Source of the DNA: Plotosus lineatus
Taxonomy: Eukaryota > Chordata > Actinopteri > Siluriformes > Plotosidae
Direction of reading: 5' to 3'
DNA: 64,000 bases
Assembly (NCBI GenBank): GCA_024760905.1
Contig: CM045732.1
Location: forward strand, 59,192,496-59,256,495
A program made the position numbers and the translations under genes. Each line of letters starts with the position of its first letter. The stretch's first letter is position 1. The notes beneath the pieces are model-generated. The model made no database searches and had not been told where the DNA came from. It saw only the letters and a program-made list of their open reading frames with translations. Shown here piece by piece: positions 11,000-64,000 of the stretch.

Positions 11000-11460
11000 A
11001 TGACTAGTCCCAGAGATAAAATGTCAAATAATTGTTTTCATATATATTACACAGGAACATAAGTGAAGCCAGATGGAAGCAGATGGTTTGGTGTATTGTA
11101 ATATTTTTAAACAATGCTCCACACTCCTTTATGTCTGATAAAAACTCATTCAGAGTTTAAGTTCACTGACACATAAGAAAATTGTACTCCACAAAGTTTT
11201 GTTGGCATTCTACACAGCGAGCACCATTATTGATTTATCCTTCACATGAAAAGTGACAATACATGGAATTCAAGTATTTGATGGTAAGAACCAATTAGTG
11301 TTTTTCAATAATTTTTTTCACCAAACAAAATATTATCAACCTTTTGCGATGTTCAGGAAGTCTTGAGGGGCAGCCATTTTGTCTGTGAAGATAAGGGAGA
11401 AAAGGCACATACAGTGTATAGATATACATATTTATATATAGATATATATATATATATATT
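11000..11460. other. intergenic, nothing recognised
   Basis: A/T-rich, with a short (AT)n run at 11444-11460 immediately before a SINE insertion. Confidence 0.4.
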
Positions 11461-11463
11461 AGA

Positions 11464-11830
11464 TGCAGGGGCAGTGGTGGTCTAGTGGAGGGGCAGTGGT
11501 GGTCTAGTGGTATAAGGTGCCGGATTGCTGATCCAAAGGTTGGGGGTTCGAGTCCCACTCTCTACAAGGTTGTCACTTTCCCCCCCCAGTGCAGCTAACT
11601 GGGTTATCAAAGGCGGGCCATGTCTCCCACTGTCTATGGTGTGAGGCATGTAAAAGAACCATTGCTGACTTTCGTAAAAAGAGTAGGCTGCAAAGTCGTC
11701 AGCGTGTTTCCGCCCTGCGATGGCCTGGCGAGCTGTCCAGGGTGTACTCTGCCCTCGCCCTGAGTTGGCTGGGATGGGCACCAGCCTCCCCGTGACCCTA
11801 ATTAGGATGAAGCTGTTACAGAAAATGAAC
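11464..11830 (+). repeat. SINE family A with tandemly duplicated head start
   Basis: The first about 25 bases of the head, GGGGCAGTGGTGGTCTAGTG, occur twice in a row (from 11469 and 11492). The complete head (GGTTGGGGGTTCGAGTCCC), the family A body and the common tail GCGATGGCCTGGCGAGCTG follow. It is one of the best conserved copies. Confidence 0.85.
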
Positions 11831-12104
11831 TGATGGTGATGTTAGATGCTAATTCCCTGTTAAAGGAGTGATTAAAATGCATTAGAAAGGCTCATATCTG
11901 ACTGCAATTGACAAAACACTTCCATTAATACTCATTAGATATTAACAACAGTCAGATAGCATGTAATTTCCCCTTAGCATTAGCCGCACACATCAAAAGG
12001 CCAATAATGGAGAAGGCAAAGAACACAAAACTATAATAATGAAAACCATAGATGAGTTCGGAATGATATGATTGAGATTTTCAGTATACTGAAAAGAACA
12101 CAAT

Positions 12105-12395
12105 GTGACATGCAGCACATCTGCCTCACAGCAAAAAGGTCCCAGGTTTGAGTCATAAGCTCGGTGAGGTCATTTCTGTGTGGAGTTTGCATGTTTTGCC
12201 ATTGCTTGCGTGGGCGTCCTCCGGCATGAGTCCAAAGAAATGCAAATTACGCTTATTGGCTGTTCCAAATTGCCCTTAGGTGTGAGTGTGTGCCAGTCTT
12301 CTGTTGGACCGGTGTACTGTTCAGGGTGTACCATGATTTTGGCCAGTGTCTCGCCATGACCTTAATAGGATAAAACGGTTTGACGAATGAATGAA
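12105..12395 (+). repeat. SINE family B copy
   Basis: The head CAGCACATCTGCCTCACAGC and B box GGTTTGAGTC are followed by the body CTGTTCCAAATTGCCCTTAG and a degraded tail ending GATAAAACGG and AATGAATGAATG. Confidence 0.7.
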
Positions 12396-12547
12396 TGTTC
12401 ATAAGTAATAGTCACCATTATTTAACAATTTACAATGTGAACTGTTGTGTCTGTGTTGGTCCTGTGATGGACTGGTGAATGAATCAAGACTGCTCAGAAC
12501 TCTCAATCCATGTTAATGTTAATGGAGAAACACGTCACTTCTTTACA

Positions 12548-12653
12548 TTGCATGTGTAGGGGCAGTGACGACCTTGTGGAGAATGGGACTCGAACCCCCA
12601 ACCTTAGGATCAGCGATCCAGCACCCTATACCACTAGGTCACCATTGCTGGGG

Positions 12654-12655
<2 letters not shown>
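12548..12655 (-). repeat. SINE family A head fragment
   Basis: Only the tRNA-like head remains, reading from the right: ACCTAGTGGTATAGGGTGCT and GGGTTCGAGTCCC on the minus strand. An (ATG)n microsatellite abuts the RNA 5' end. Confidence 0.7.
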
Positions 12656-12721
<66 letters not shown>

Positions 12722-12722
12722 A
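12656..12722. repeat. (ATG)n microsatellite
   Basis: About 21 uninterrupted GAT/ATG units next to the SINE head. Confidence 0.95.
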
Positions 12723-12879
12723 GACTAATAATGCTGGGAAATAAGACATAATTCGCTTTAATTCTCATACGAATAAAAAAATATTTTGCTTCTCTGAATA
12801 ATTCAGCTGTGTTCCTGGGGTTTTCTGTGCACCCGAATGTCTCGGTGGATGTCCTCTCCAATACTGAGTGTTTTTGTGG

Positions 12880-13560
12880 GTTGCCTCGTACTGTGCGCGC
12901 GCGTGCGTATGCGTGCGCGCGCGCGCGCGATCAAACAGGCTCTCGTGCGCACGAGCCGCGCCTCATGAACTTTAAGCCAGCATCTTGTCTGATTTACAAC
13001 TTGTTTTCGTCTGACATCAGCAAACTTAACCAGGAATGGATTTTTTCAAGATCTGGGACATGAGACGTGTTTCATCAAAGACCTTTGCGTAGGTCGTGTG
13101 GATTTTACGCAGAGGGGAAAACATCCACCTATAGTGCATCTGACCACTCGATTCGACTGCCTCGTGCACATTTTACTCTCACCGTCCAAGCCGAGAAAGA
13201 AATAGCAAAGATGCCGTGGAGCCACACGCGCTTCATCTGTCCGGAAGCAGAGGCGCGTGAAGAGGAGACGATCCGACTCGCGTGGATGCGATGATTGACG
13301 CTCAACTCGGGAAAGTTTCCGATAGATGACATTGCCCAACTGTACTCTACAAAGAACATTAGAATAAGAACAAAATATAAACAGTATGCTTATCTTGAAT
13401 CTTGTATTCGTGTGGATGTCCTTGGCATGAAGTGCTCAGGTGTCCTCTGGTTCCTGTAACGTTCCGCCTGTAATGCGTAATAAGGCGCGTCGCCATCGGT
13501 TCACTTGCATGCGCGTCCAGCTTCTCACACGCCGATCTGTATAGTAACCGAGCGAAGGTG
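12880..13560 (+). promoter_or_regulatory. CpG-rich segment, candidate prima1 promoter and 5' UTR
   Basis: CG dinucleotides are dense from about 12890 to 13560, directly before the prima1 start codon. The segment includes an alternating purine-pyrimidine run (12893-12930, GCGCGCGTGCG type) that could adopt Z-DNA. The CpG density, position and the following signal-peptide exon support a promoter; the start site itself is not visible. Confidence 0.55.
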
Positions 13561-13562
13561 GG

Positions 13563-28031
<14,469 letters not shown>

Positions 28032-29769
28032 AACAGACACACATTCAGAGCCAATGATGTCTCTGCATTGCTGCAAACTGACCCTAATGTGAGGCAGATG
28101 TGCTAACCCAAATGCTCGTCCAATTCTAAGCAAGGAATGGAGAACAAGAACAGGGTTAACTTGTTGGAAAACTGCAAACCTGGTCTGTACCGCTACTACG
28201 CTGCGCTCTCGGAGTTCTACTCCCATGCACTGCCTACAGGCAAACTGCAGCATAGAGACAAAGACATAATTTGCATGATTATTTTTTTTTCCTATTTCAA
28301 TGCCATTATATCAATATACAAATACCAGATGCTTTATTTTACATTCGATGCACTGGTCTTTAATCTAATTTCTAAGCATAGTGCTTTCTATTTATTTAAT
28401 AAATCATGATCATTTATTTTTGTTGACATTGCTTTGAGGCACTGCATGTCTTTTGAAGAGAAGATATTAAGGATGGGGGGGACAGGGGGGGGGGGGGGGG
28501 GACATGGTTGTTTTGTTCAGCTGTGTCTTGAGTAAATAAAACAGATGACTTTGCATGGTGGATTGTGCACACCAAATTGAACTCACGCTGTCATATGTTC
28601 AGAAGATTGGTTGCCTTGCACAGTCAAGGCAGTGGATTTATGTCTGTGCTGTATTTCTAAATGTTAATGTGATATAACATCCAGACAAGCCTATGCACAG
28701 ATACTTACACAACATGTTACATCATCATTCTAAGATCAACCCTGAAGGTCTTTCCTGGTGTTTTGCATTATTTCTGTTGTATAGTGGGATTTCATATTTG
28801 CAACAAGAATAAAATGCCTGCCTTGTTTCTTCCTGTAGGCCAGATTTCTAACCTCTCTCTTGTCCATGCAAAATTCTAGTGATTATAAAGACAGTGGGCA
28901 ATCATGCAGGAGGCAGTGGGTCATGTCAGGATGTAATTACAAGCTAATTGTTCCCTTCACAATCCACCAAACACACAAGCCTTTCCACAAAAGTCCAGAG
29001 ATGTCGGATGAACATTAACACTGATGAATGATTGTAAGAAAGATTCCAACGGATCATGAGCCCTGAACTTTATCCAGGCTGTCATCAGAAAGATAATGAA
29101 TGTCTGTACGTAATGTTGCTGATGCTATAAGGACAGTATAGTAGGTATCATATAGTCATGAAACATTCACTGGGATATGCTTCACAGTTGGTTCGTTTTA
29201 ATGATTTGAACATCATGTGTCTGAGTGCTGTCTCTCTGTCTGTCTGACCGCAGTTGTCTAGCTTGTTCTCATTTGCATTGTGTTCTAGAAAATCTCAAAC
29301 AGTTATATGTAAGATATATAAAATATATTATATGTACAAATGAGAGGAAATGATGCATGAATGTAAACAGTGATTTCAAGATACTGTACCTTCTGGACTG
29401 TTATTCACTCATCCAGGGTGATAAATATGTTTATTCACAGTAGTAATAAAACCATGCAAACATATAGTTCTGTTTCTAATTCAGTGATGTGTCAAGAACA
29501 GTAAATAATGTCTGGATATTAATAACTAATTATAAGACAGTTTGAATAGAGACATTAAAAATGCTTGCTGATTCTTGGGACAGGTAAATATTTATGGAAA
29601 TTTTATTGTTGTTACACATGAAGTTACATGTGAGGTGGTACTGTATACCACCGTACTGTTCAACAATGGTCGTCTGACAGTCAAGTGACTTGTACTTATA
29701 ACTGTCCAATCAGAAGCACAGAATGTCCCCCTAATGTCTCTACATATTACAACATATGCTGTCTTGGAA
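28032..29769. other. prima1 3' UTR and downstream spacer
   Basis: It includes AATAAA at 28535 and 28808, a poly-G tract at 28484-28501, and otherwise A/T-rich DNA. No coding sequence was recognised. Confidence 0.5.
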
Positions 29770-29770
29770 A

Positions 29771-30112
29771 TGGCAGTGGTGGCCTAGTGGTAAAGGTGCC
29801 GGATCACTGATCCTAAGGTCGGGGGTTCAATCCCCACTTACCACAGGTTGTCACCATCCCCCGTCCCCCAGTGCAGCTAACTGGGTTATCAAAGGCCAGC
29901 TGTGTCTCTCACTGTCTATGGTGTGAGGTATGTAAAAGAACCATTGCTGACTTTCGACAAGAGTAGGCTGCAAAGCCAGCCGTCAGCGTGTTTCTGCCCT
30001 GAGATGGCCTGGTGAGCTGTCCAAGGTGTACTCTGCCCTCGCCCGGAGTCGGCTGGGATGGGCGCCAGCCTCCCCGCGACCCTAATTAAGATTAAGCGGT
30101 TACAGAAAAGGA
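29771..30112 (+). repeat. SINE family A, full length, common tail
   Basis: The head GGCAGTGGTGGCCTAGTGG and GGGGGTTCAATCCCC are followed by the full body and the common tail GAGATGGCCTGGTGAGCTG, ending ATTAAGCGGTTACAG. Confidence 0.87.
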
Positions 30113-30322
30113 TGAACTGTCTTGGAAATCAGTTAATATACACATGATCTACCATTTTTAATATATTGTATAGCTGCACCTGATTCAGGAGAAGCATGAT
30201 GGCTGGCTCCAAGTCTCAGACCTCTAGGTTTAATTGGGCCGGTTATTACCTCTGAGTTTTCTTTAGGTTCTTTAGTTTCCCCATGCTGTCCAAAAACCTG
30301 TGGACATTACTCAATATGAATT

Positions 30323-30359
30323 GGTGGTGGTGGTGGTGGTGGTGTGTGTGTGTGTGTGT

Positions 30360-30408
<49 letters not shown>
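30323..30408. repeat. (GTG)n(GT)n microsatellite
   Basis: Short GTG trinucleotides pass into about 70 bases of GT with one interruption. Confidence 0.95.
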
Positions 30409-30756
30409 GTACTCTGTATTCCTGTGTTGAGACCTGGATTTCCTGTTCCTCTGTCCAAGATAAAACAACTATTGAAATATTGAATGAACAGATGAACAAA
30501 TTATTTGATGAAGGTAAGTGCATGACAGCAGATAAATGGTATTATTACCTCACATTATTTTGTGTATCTTAGTACCATTCATACTTGTTTAGCATACTGT
30601 TATTGAAAACTACAAAAACTACAAAATCACTTGTACAAATATAAACAAAGATAACATCAGATGACCCGTAGAATCATTCAAAACTTTAGTATCAGTAGAC
30701 CCCACACATATTAATAATGTATAATAATTTATAATAGCATTCATAATACTAACAAA

Positions 30757-31158
30757 AATGCAGCCATGAGGCGAGGGGGGGGGGGGGGGCACTAACCAGT
30801 GTCTCTCCCCCTTATGCCGGTCCCAAGCCCGGATAAATGCAGAGGGTTGCGACAGGAAGGGCATCCGGCGTAAAACTTCTGCCACATTTAAAAATGCAAA
30901 TGATCAATACAGAATTCATACCGGATCGGTCGAGGCCCGGGTTAACAACGACCACCATCAGTGCTGTCAACTAACAGGGTGCTGATGGAAATTGGACTAC
31001 TGTTGGTCGAAGACCAAAGAGAAGATTTATGGATGCGGTGAAGGCGGACATGAAGGTCGTTGGAGTAAGAGTAGAAGATGCAGAGGATAGGGAGAGATGG
31101 AGGCAGATCATTTGCTGTGGCGACCCCTGAAGGGAACAGCCGAAAGGAAAAGAAGAAG
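30757..31158 (+). mobile_element. internally deleted RTE derivative with 18-bp target-site duplication
   Basis: About 400 bases flanked by ATTCATAATACTAACAAA at 30739-30756 and 31159-31176. The left part (CACTAACCAGTGTCTCTCCC to GGTGCTGATGGAAATTGG) has the character of a LINE 5' region. The right part from about 31010 matches the RTE 3' end (ACCAAAGAGAAGATTTATGG to CCTGAAGGGAACAGCCGAAAG and GAAGAAG). The whole coding interior is missing, so it must be mobilised in trans. Confidence 0.82.
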
Positions 31159-31389
31159 ATTCATAATACTAACAAACATAATCATTCTCTCTCAGAAATA
31201 AAGATCCTGAACCTGTTGCACCATCAAGGGTACATATTGTTGTATTTTTATTCATTTACGTATTTTATAAATTGTTTAATCCCACAAGGGTTTGCACGCA
31301 AACCATTCTCAGAACACAGAAACGCCTTCACGAACCTCAGCGAATTCAACCAGGACTTTTTCATTATGAGCTGACCATTCATCCAATCA

Positions 31390-31722
31390 TTCATTTGCCA
31401 AAATGATTAATCCTGCTAGAGTAGTGAGAAGGCTGGTGCCTAGCAGAGCCAACACTGGGTGAAGATGGGGTACACTTAACAGCTCGCCAGAGCATTGCAG
31501 GGAAACTCACACACAACCATCCACACTCATGCTCACACCAAGGGTCAATCAGGAACAGGCAATTAGCCTAATATGCATGTGTTCGGACTGTGGGTGGAAA
31601 CCAAATCACTCGGATAAAATCCACGCAAGCATGGGAAGACTATGCAAACTCCACACAGAAACGCTCAAACCTGGAGCCTTCTTGCTGTGACATGGACATG
31701 CTAACCACTAAGCCACCATGCC
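31390..31722 (-). repeat. SINE family B, nearly full length
   Basis: Minus orientation. The body GTTCGGACTGTGGGTGGAAA is central and the head at the right ends AACCACTAAGCCACCATGCC. Confidence 0.72.
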
Positions 31723-31905
31723 AGCCGAGTACTAATCACTACACCAAATAGTTCTAAGATAATTAAGACTGTTGAGGGTGAAAACTATGTCCTATGAAAT
31801 CAGTGCTGTTAATAATAATAATAGTGCACGTGTTCCAGATCTGTCATCCGGTGCTGGGTGTGTTGAATACTTTGGAGTAGAAGCAAAAATACTGAGTGAG
31901 TAGTA

Positions 31906-32644
31906 CAGTGGTACCTCACCTTACGAAATTAATCCGTTCCAGAAGTAGTTTCATAAGCTGATTTTTTCATAAGTTGAGTAGAATTTTACATTTAAATGTG
32001 TGATTCGTTCCAAGGACCCCAATACTACCCCCTACACCCTTATTATAAAAGCATGCATTTGAAGGCCTCCTTCTGCTTCAATATCGTACTGATGGTAGAT
32101 GGGTTTCGGCCATATTCCTTTGCGATATCACTCAACCGCATGCCACGAGCCCATTTCTTCTTTTCACTCGAACCGGGAATCACTTTCTTGGGGCCCATGA
32201 TAAATGACGAAAAATAGAGTTGCAATGAGCACACTCAGAAAACTCACGAAAATCAGTAACTCAATCCTTTTCACGTGTTTGAACTCTGTGACGAACAATG
32301 GGTCGAAGGCACACGAAAAGCATCATGGGTATTATGGAGATGCAGCTCCCTCCTAGCCAATGGGAGGGAACTGCATCTCCGTGACGAACAATGGGTCGAA
32401 CGCACATGAAAAGCATCATGGGTATTATGGAGATGCAGCTCCCTCCTAGCCAATGGGAGGCCAGCAGCACGAGGTGTTGGGAGATAGCCAATGGGAGAGC
32501 AACTCGTGCATTGTTTGAATTTTTGAGATTGCGTGTTTCGTAACGGGGATTTTTTTCGTATCCAGAGTCGGAAATTTTAGGTAAATTTGTTTCGTAACTT
32601 GGATTTTTCGTTTGTTGGGTCTTTCGTAAGGTGAGGTACCACTG
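31906..32644. mobile_element. Tigger-like element 3 with transposase remnant (TA duplication)
   Basis: The termini CAGTGGTACCTCACCTTACG are inverted at both ends, with TA at 31904-31905 and 32645-32646. On the minus strand, 32046-32198 encodes MGPKKVIPGSSEKKK followed by RGMRLSDIAKEYGRNPSTIS, the N-terminal DNA-binding region of Tigger/pogo transposases with an internal loss. This remnant identifies the family. Two 80-base direct repeats lie at about 32305-32460. Confidence 0.88.
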
Positions 32645-32645
32645 T

Positions 32646-33099
<454 letters not shown>

Positions 33100-33268
33100 G
33101 AGTCTCTTTGATGAGTGGGGTTTAGAGGTCGATGGGAAGGGTGCCTAAGCCTCTGATTTTTTCCAGTGCAGGGCAAGTTGCCAGGGATGCTGTGCGCTTA
33201 TGTGAACAGGAAGCTCTGCAACACATTATTGATACTTTTCAAAATGACATTAAAGAGCCTTTATTAGA

Positions 33269-33438
<170 letters not shown>

Positions 33439-33439
33439 A

Positions 33440-34486
33440 ATACAAATGCTTTCTATGACACTGAGGAAGTAAAATTAAGGTCATAAGGCAATAAAATAAT
33501 TATTGTACTATATATGTGAAGGTGAAAAAAATGAAGCGCTAAATTTCAGTATAGAAATAAAATTAGAAAAGTGCAAAGTCACTAATGTGTAATTAAATAA
33601 CACCTGGCCAGCATCCCTTTAGGCATATTTTAGTACAGATGTCTTTGCTGCATTTATATAAAAGAAAAGCAAATTAATGAGCAAAACCACATATTTTCCC
33701 CCTGATTCAGCTGGCTTGTTTATATGCATTGTCTATTTGGGAAGCTTTATTGAGTTACACAGCTGCCTGGGCCTGGTTTGTGGTCTGATTGATTTGCGCT
33801 AAGATGGACTTAATGTTAGAACCTAAACTGAAGGAGGGTGATACTGGTCCACAAGGTTAAGGATATGCCATTAGTCTTATTACGACCTCTATTAATAGAT
33901 GTGCATTAATCCTTAAAAAATCCAATAATAAATAAAAGACATTTAATATATTGTAAAAGTCATCTACTGACCTTCACTCGGTCACTGGATTTCTAATCCT
34001 GGGTTTACTTTTGACCTCGCACTCCTGTTCTTGAATTTGTTTAATAAGAATCCCACCCTATAATCCAGACATCCTGATCTGTTCACTGTTAATCTGTCTG
34101 TTTGTCTGTGTTGCAGACTTCTTCAAGAGCTTTTGGATGTTGAGCATACTGCATTAGTTCCACAGGCACTGTCTGCCAGTCTGCCTCATGGTTATATCGA
34201 GTTCAGTGTTTATGTTTGATTTGACCCTAAGTGTAAGTTTGTGTGTGTGTGTGTGTGTGTTTTTTTTTTTTCCACCCACTTTTGTTTGGGGTTACAGTCA
34301 GGACACTCCAATGCCAGTTTATGTGTAAAAATGATTCTCCATGCTCCCTGAACCATTCTTTCACCCCAAATTAATATCCATGCCATCAGTAAAGAAAAGT
34401 CTATTGATTGAGTACTCTGGTTATTTAATAGATTCAGGTCATCACCTGACTTCATTTTATTACAACATGTTGCTGAGCCGGCGACA
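33440..34486. other. intergenic, nothing recognised
   Basis: A/T-rich. It contains a short (GT)n plus poly-T at 34240-34272. No gene or repeat head was recognised. Confidence 0.4.
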
Positions 34487-34850
34487 CGGTGGCATAGTGG
34501 TTAGCACATTTGTCTCACAGCAAAAAAGGTCCTGGGTTTGATTCCCAGCTTGTACACTTCTGCATGGAGTTCACATGTGCTCCCTGTGCTGGTGTGGGGT
34601 TTTTTCTGGGCACTCCAGTTTCCTCCCACAGTCCAAAAACATGTACACTAGCTTAATTGGCTGTTCACATTTTCGCCCGAGGTGTGAATGTGAGTATGAA
34701 TGTTTGTGTAAGTGTTGACCCTGCGATGGTCTGGCCACCTGTCCAGGGTGTACCCCACCCTCACCCGGAGTCGGCTGAGATGGGCTCCAACCTTCCTGCA
34801 ACCCTAATTAGGATTAAGCAGCTCAGAAAATGAATGAATGAATGAACTGA
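34487..34850 (+). repeat. SINE family B, full length, reference copy
   Basis: The head GGTGGCATAGTGGTTAGCAC, TTTGTCTCACAGC and GGGTTTGATTCCC, the body CAGTTTCCTCCCACAGTCC, and the common tail GCGATGGTCTGGCCACCTG to ATTAGGATTAAGCAG and AATGAATGAATG make it the most complete family B copy in the window. Confidence 0.85.
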
Positions 34851-35557
34851 ATGTTGCTGAGCCTCAACTTGACCAGCCGAAGCAAGCCCACAATGAGGAC
34901 CCTACCACCAGAGGCTTTTACAGTGGACGCTATGCATGGTGGAAAATCACTTCATGCACTTCCATTATCACCCTGACACACCCATTACTCTGGAACTGGG
35001 TGAATCTGAACTCATCGGATCACATGACTTCTTTCCATCGCTCCAGAGTGAGATCTTTATCCTAGTAAATCTATCCTTTAATTCTCAATATTATCACAAA
35101 TAAGTGCTTTGTATATGGCCGCACAGCTATTTAATCCCAATCCTGTGAGCTCTTTCAACACTGCCTGTGTGGAAATGCTCTCGATTTCACTCCTACACAT
35201 AGCCTTGAAATCTATTATCCATTTATTTTTATGATTAAACTTGACCAAGCATTTTCATGATCTCCAATTCTGATCAGTCAAGATTTTTTTCTTTCTGACC
35301 ACATTCCATTTGTGAAGGTGATGGTTCAACTCTATCTTTCAAGGGTTTAATCATGATTTAGATAAATATTAACCCATTCATACACCCTGGTATTTAAACC
35401 CAGGACATTCTTACGTGATGCAGATTTGCTAACCACATAATAGCATCATGCTTTTCAGTTCTTAACCCAATTTAATAATGTCAGCAATCTCACACTGCGG
35501 CATTAAAACATTCTGAGGTAATCACTGTATCAGTTAACTCTCTGTTAACCAGCGTAC
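34850..35557. other. intergenic, nothing recognised
   Basis: Unique-looking DNA with a few degraded SINE-like words (TATTTAAACCCAGGACATTC near 35390). No gene was recognised. Confidence 0.35.
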
Positions 35558-35567
35558 CATATCTACT

Positions 35568-35891
35568 CTTCTTCTTCTTCTTTTCCTTTCGGCTGTTCCC
35601 TTCAGGGGTCGCCACAGCAAATCCTCCGCCTCCATCTCACCCCGTCCTCTGCATCTTCTTCTCTTACTCCAACGACCTTCATGTCCTCCTTCATCACATC
35701 CATAAATCTCTTCTTTGGTCTTCCTCTAGACCTTCTGCCTGGTAGTTCCAACCTCAGCATCCTACTACCAATATACTCACTATCCCTTCTCTGTACATGT
35801 CCAAACCATCTCAATCTAGCCTCTCTGACTTTGTCTCCAAAACATCTTACATGGGCTGTCCCTCTGATGTACTCATTTCTGATCCTATCAG
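35568..35891 (-). mobile_element. RTE-like LINE, short 3' fragment with 10-bp duplication
   Basis: The minus-strand frame encodes RGTAHVRCFGDKVREARLRW and GRPKKRFMDVMKEDMKVVGV to the element end, with (GAA)n at the left. CATATCTACT flanks both sides (35558-35567, 35892-35901). Confidence 0.85.
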
Positions 35892-35901
35892 CATATCTAC
35901 T

Positions 35902-36411
35902 ATACGAAGTAAAAGGGTTAACAGCCGAGAAAAAAAATGTTTGTTTTTTTGTTTGTTTTTTTTTGTTTGTTTTTTTGCAATATTGGCCCAAAATCAACAT
36001 TTTGCCAAGGAAATAATTCTAAGACAATTAGAAAGGTACTTGGTTAACAAAGGGTTAAAGGTTAAAATAACTTTGCCACCTGAAACATTTTAATAACTGC
36101 AGTTATTATCCAATCATGTTTGCTCATTTAAATTTATGGGGGTGATGTTTTGTTGTTGTTTTTGCAGTAAAAATGTCTGCAAAAACATATCATTACTTTA
36201 TACTCAAAAGTCTCACAGGCTAACTACAAATTAAAAAGATATGCATTTTATTTCTTTGTTTTACATGAAATAGACGTACTATATTATAAACAAATCAAAT
36301 AGAATATAACTCCTATGCATCAATCACCATTCTCATGCTTACCTTTCGCACACATTGTGATTATACATTTTAAAGGTGTGTACAGAGTGACTTTCACACC
36401 ATTTTAAGCAG

Positions 36412-36456
<45 letters not shown>

Positions 36457-36789
36457 GTAGGAAGACTCCAGCATTTGTATGCATCACATGCACTGCTGTT
36501 CTGGCACCTTCTAATTCAGTGTCACTCCCTTTATGCATGAACATGATAATTACATGCAGAAAGAATTTGATGAAAGTATATACAAGAACATATTTTGAGT
36601 TTTGCTACTGTAGAGCTGCTGTTGCCAAAAGCCACAGAATATAGTATTTTTTAATACAAAAGCATTGCTGCAAAATATTACATTTGGATTAGAAAAAAAC
36701 CCAAAAAAAAACAAAAAAAAAAACAAAGACGAGGATGCTGGTTGATGCAGATTGTTGCTTGTCTTGTAAAACTTCAACAGGACTGCACA
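35902..36789. other. unc79 3' UTR and downstream spacer
   Basis: Downstream of the unc79 stop on the minus strand. TTTTATT near 36247 (AATAAAA on the minus strand) is a candidate polyadenylation signal. A (CA)n tract is at 36416-36453. Confidence 0.5.
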
Positions 36790-63796
<27,007 letters not shown>

Positions 63797-64000
63797 CTGT
63801 GATAAAAAGGAAAAATTAATACAACATGGAATCATAATTGCTGTTCCAAAATAACTACGAACAACCAACGCGAGCCTCAGGTGACATGCCAGGGCTGCTG
63901 TCTGCATAAAACATCACACAGGAAGTGACCCAATATGTCTTATTATTACATGTTATTACATTTTTCTGATAGCCATCATGTGCACGTACGTTGATTATCA

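Noticed and set aside
11519..11565. tRNA-like A and B boxes that could suggest tRNA genes, here and in many SINE copies
   Set aside because: The cloverleaf is incomplete, and each is followed by a SINE body and tail, so these are SINE heads and not tRNA genes.
13389..13450. MLILNLVFVWMSLA and MKCSGVLWFL as alternative PRIMA1 signal peptides
   Set aside because: Both reach a stop without a suitable in-frame donor. The exon at 13563-13655 has a strong donor and the right phase.

Overview
This is vertebrate nuclear DNA, almost certainly from a ray-finned (teleost) fish. Genes are broken into many small exons with GT-AG introns, (CA)n/(GT)n tracts are dense, and several tRNA-derived SINE families, RTE-type LINE fragments, Tigger-like TA-flanked elements and hAT elements fill the introns and intergenic DNA. 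I see no bacterial, phage or organellar genes and no CRISPR array. The sequence does not let me name the species.

Four genes can be read. The window opens inside an asb2-type gene (+ strand; last three coding exons, 1-1872). It is followed by fam181a (- strand, single coding exon, 3108-3929), prima1 (+ strand, four coding exons, 13563-28031, a complete 151-residue protein) and the 3' two thirds of unc79 (- strand, 31 exons between 36790 and 63796, about 1747 residues to the stop; the 5' part lies beyond the right edge). Order and relative orientation match the human 14q32 block ASB2-FAM181A-PRIMA1-UNC79, which supports each assignment independently of sequence likeness. All exon junctions proposed here keep the reading frame.

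The products do not form one pathway. ASB2 is a substrate receptor of a cullin-5 ubiquitin ligase, FAM181A is a developmental nuclear protein reported to bind TEAD factors, PRIMA1 anchors acetylcholinesterase in neuronal membranes, and UNC79 is an auxiliary subunit of the NALCN sodium-leak channel. PRIMA1 and UNC79 are both neuronal, but their adjacency is inherited synteny and not an operon-like arrangement.

About a third or more of the rest is recognisable mobile DNA. Two SINE families (A and B) have different tRNA-like heads but share one 3' tail. Some family A copies instead carry a tail built from pieces of the local RTE LINE. Four RTE insertions and one internally deleted RTE derivative have clear target-site duplications of 10-18 bp. 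Three hAT-type elements with 8-bp duplications are nested inside SINEs. Five TA-flanked inverted-repeat elements contain remnants of a Tigger transposase. I found no new enzymatic or defence system. The most interesting features are the modular SINE/LINE relationship, a phase-symmetric cassette exon in unc79, and an intron of unc79 that is about 85% trinucleotide repeat right up to the 3' splice site.
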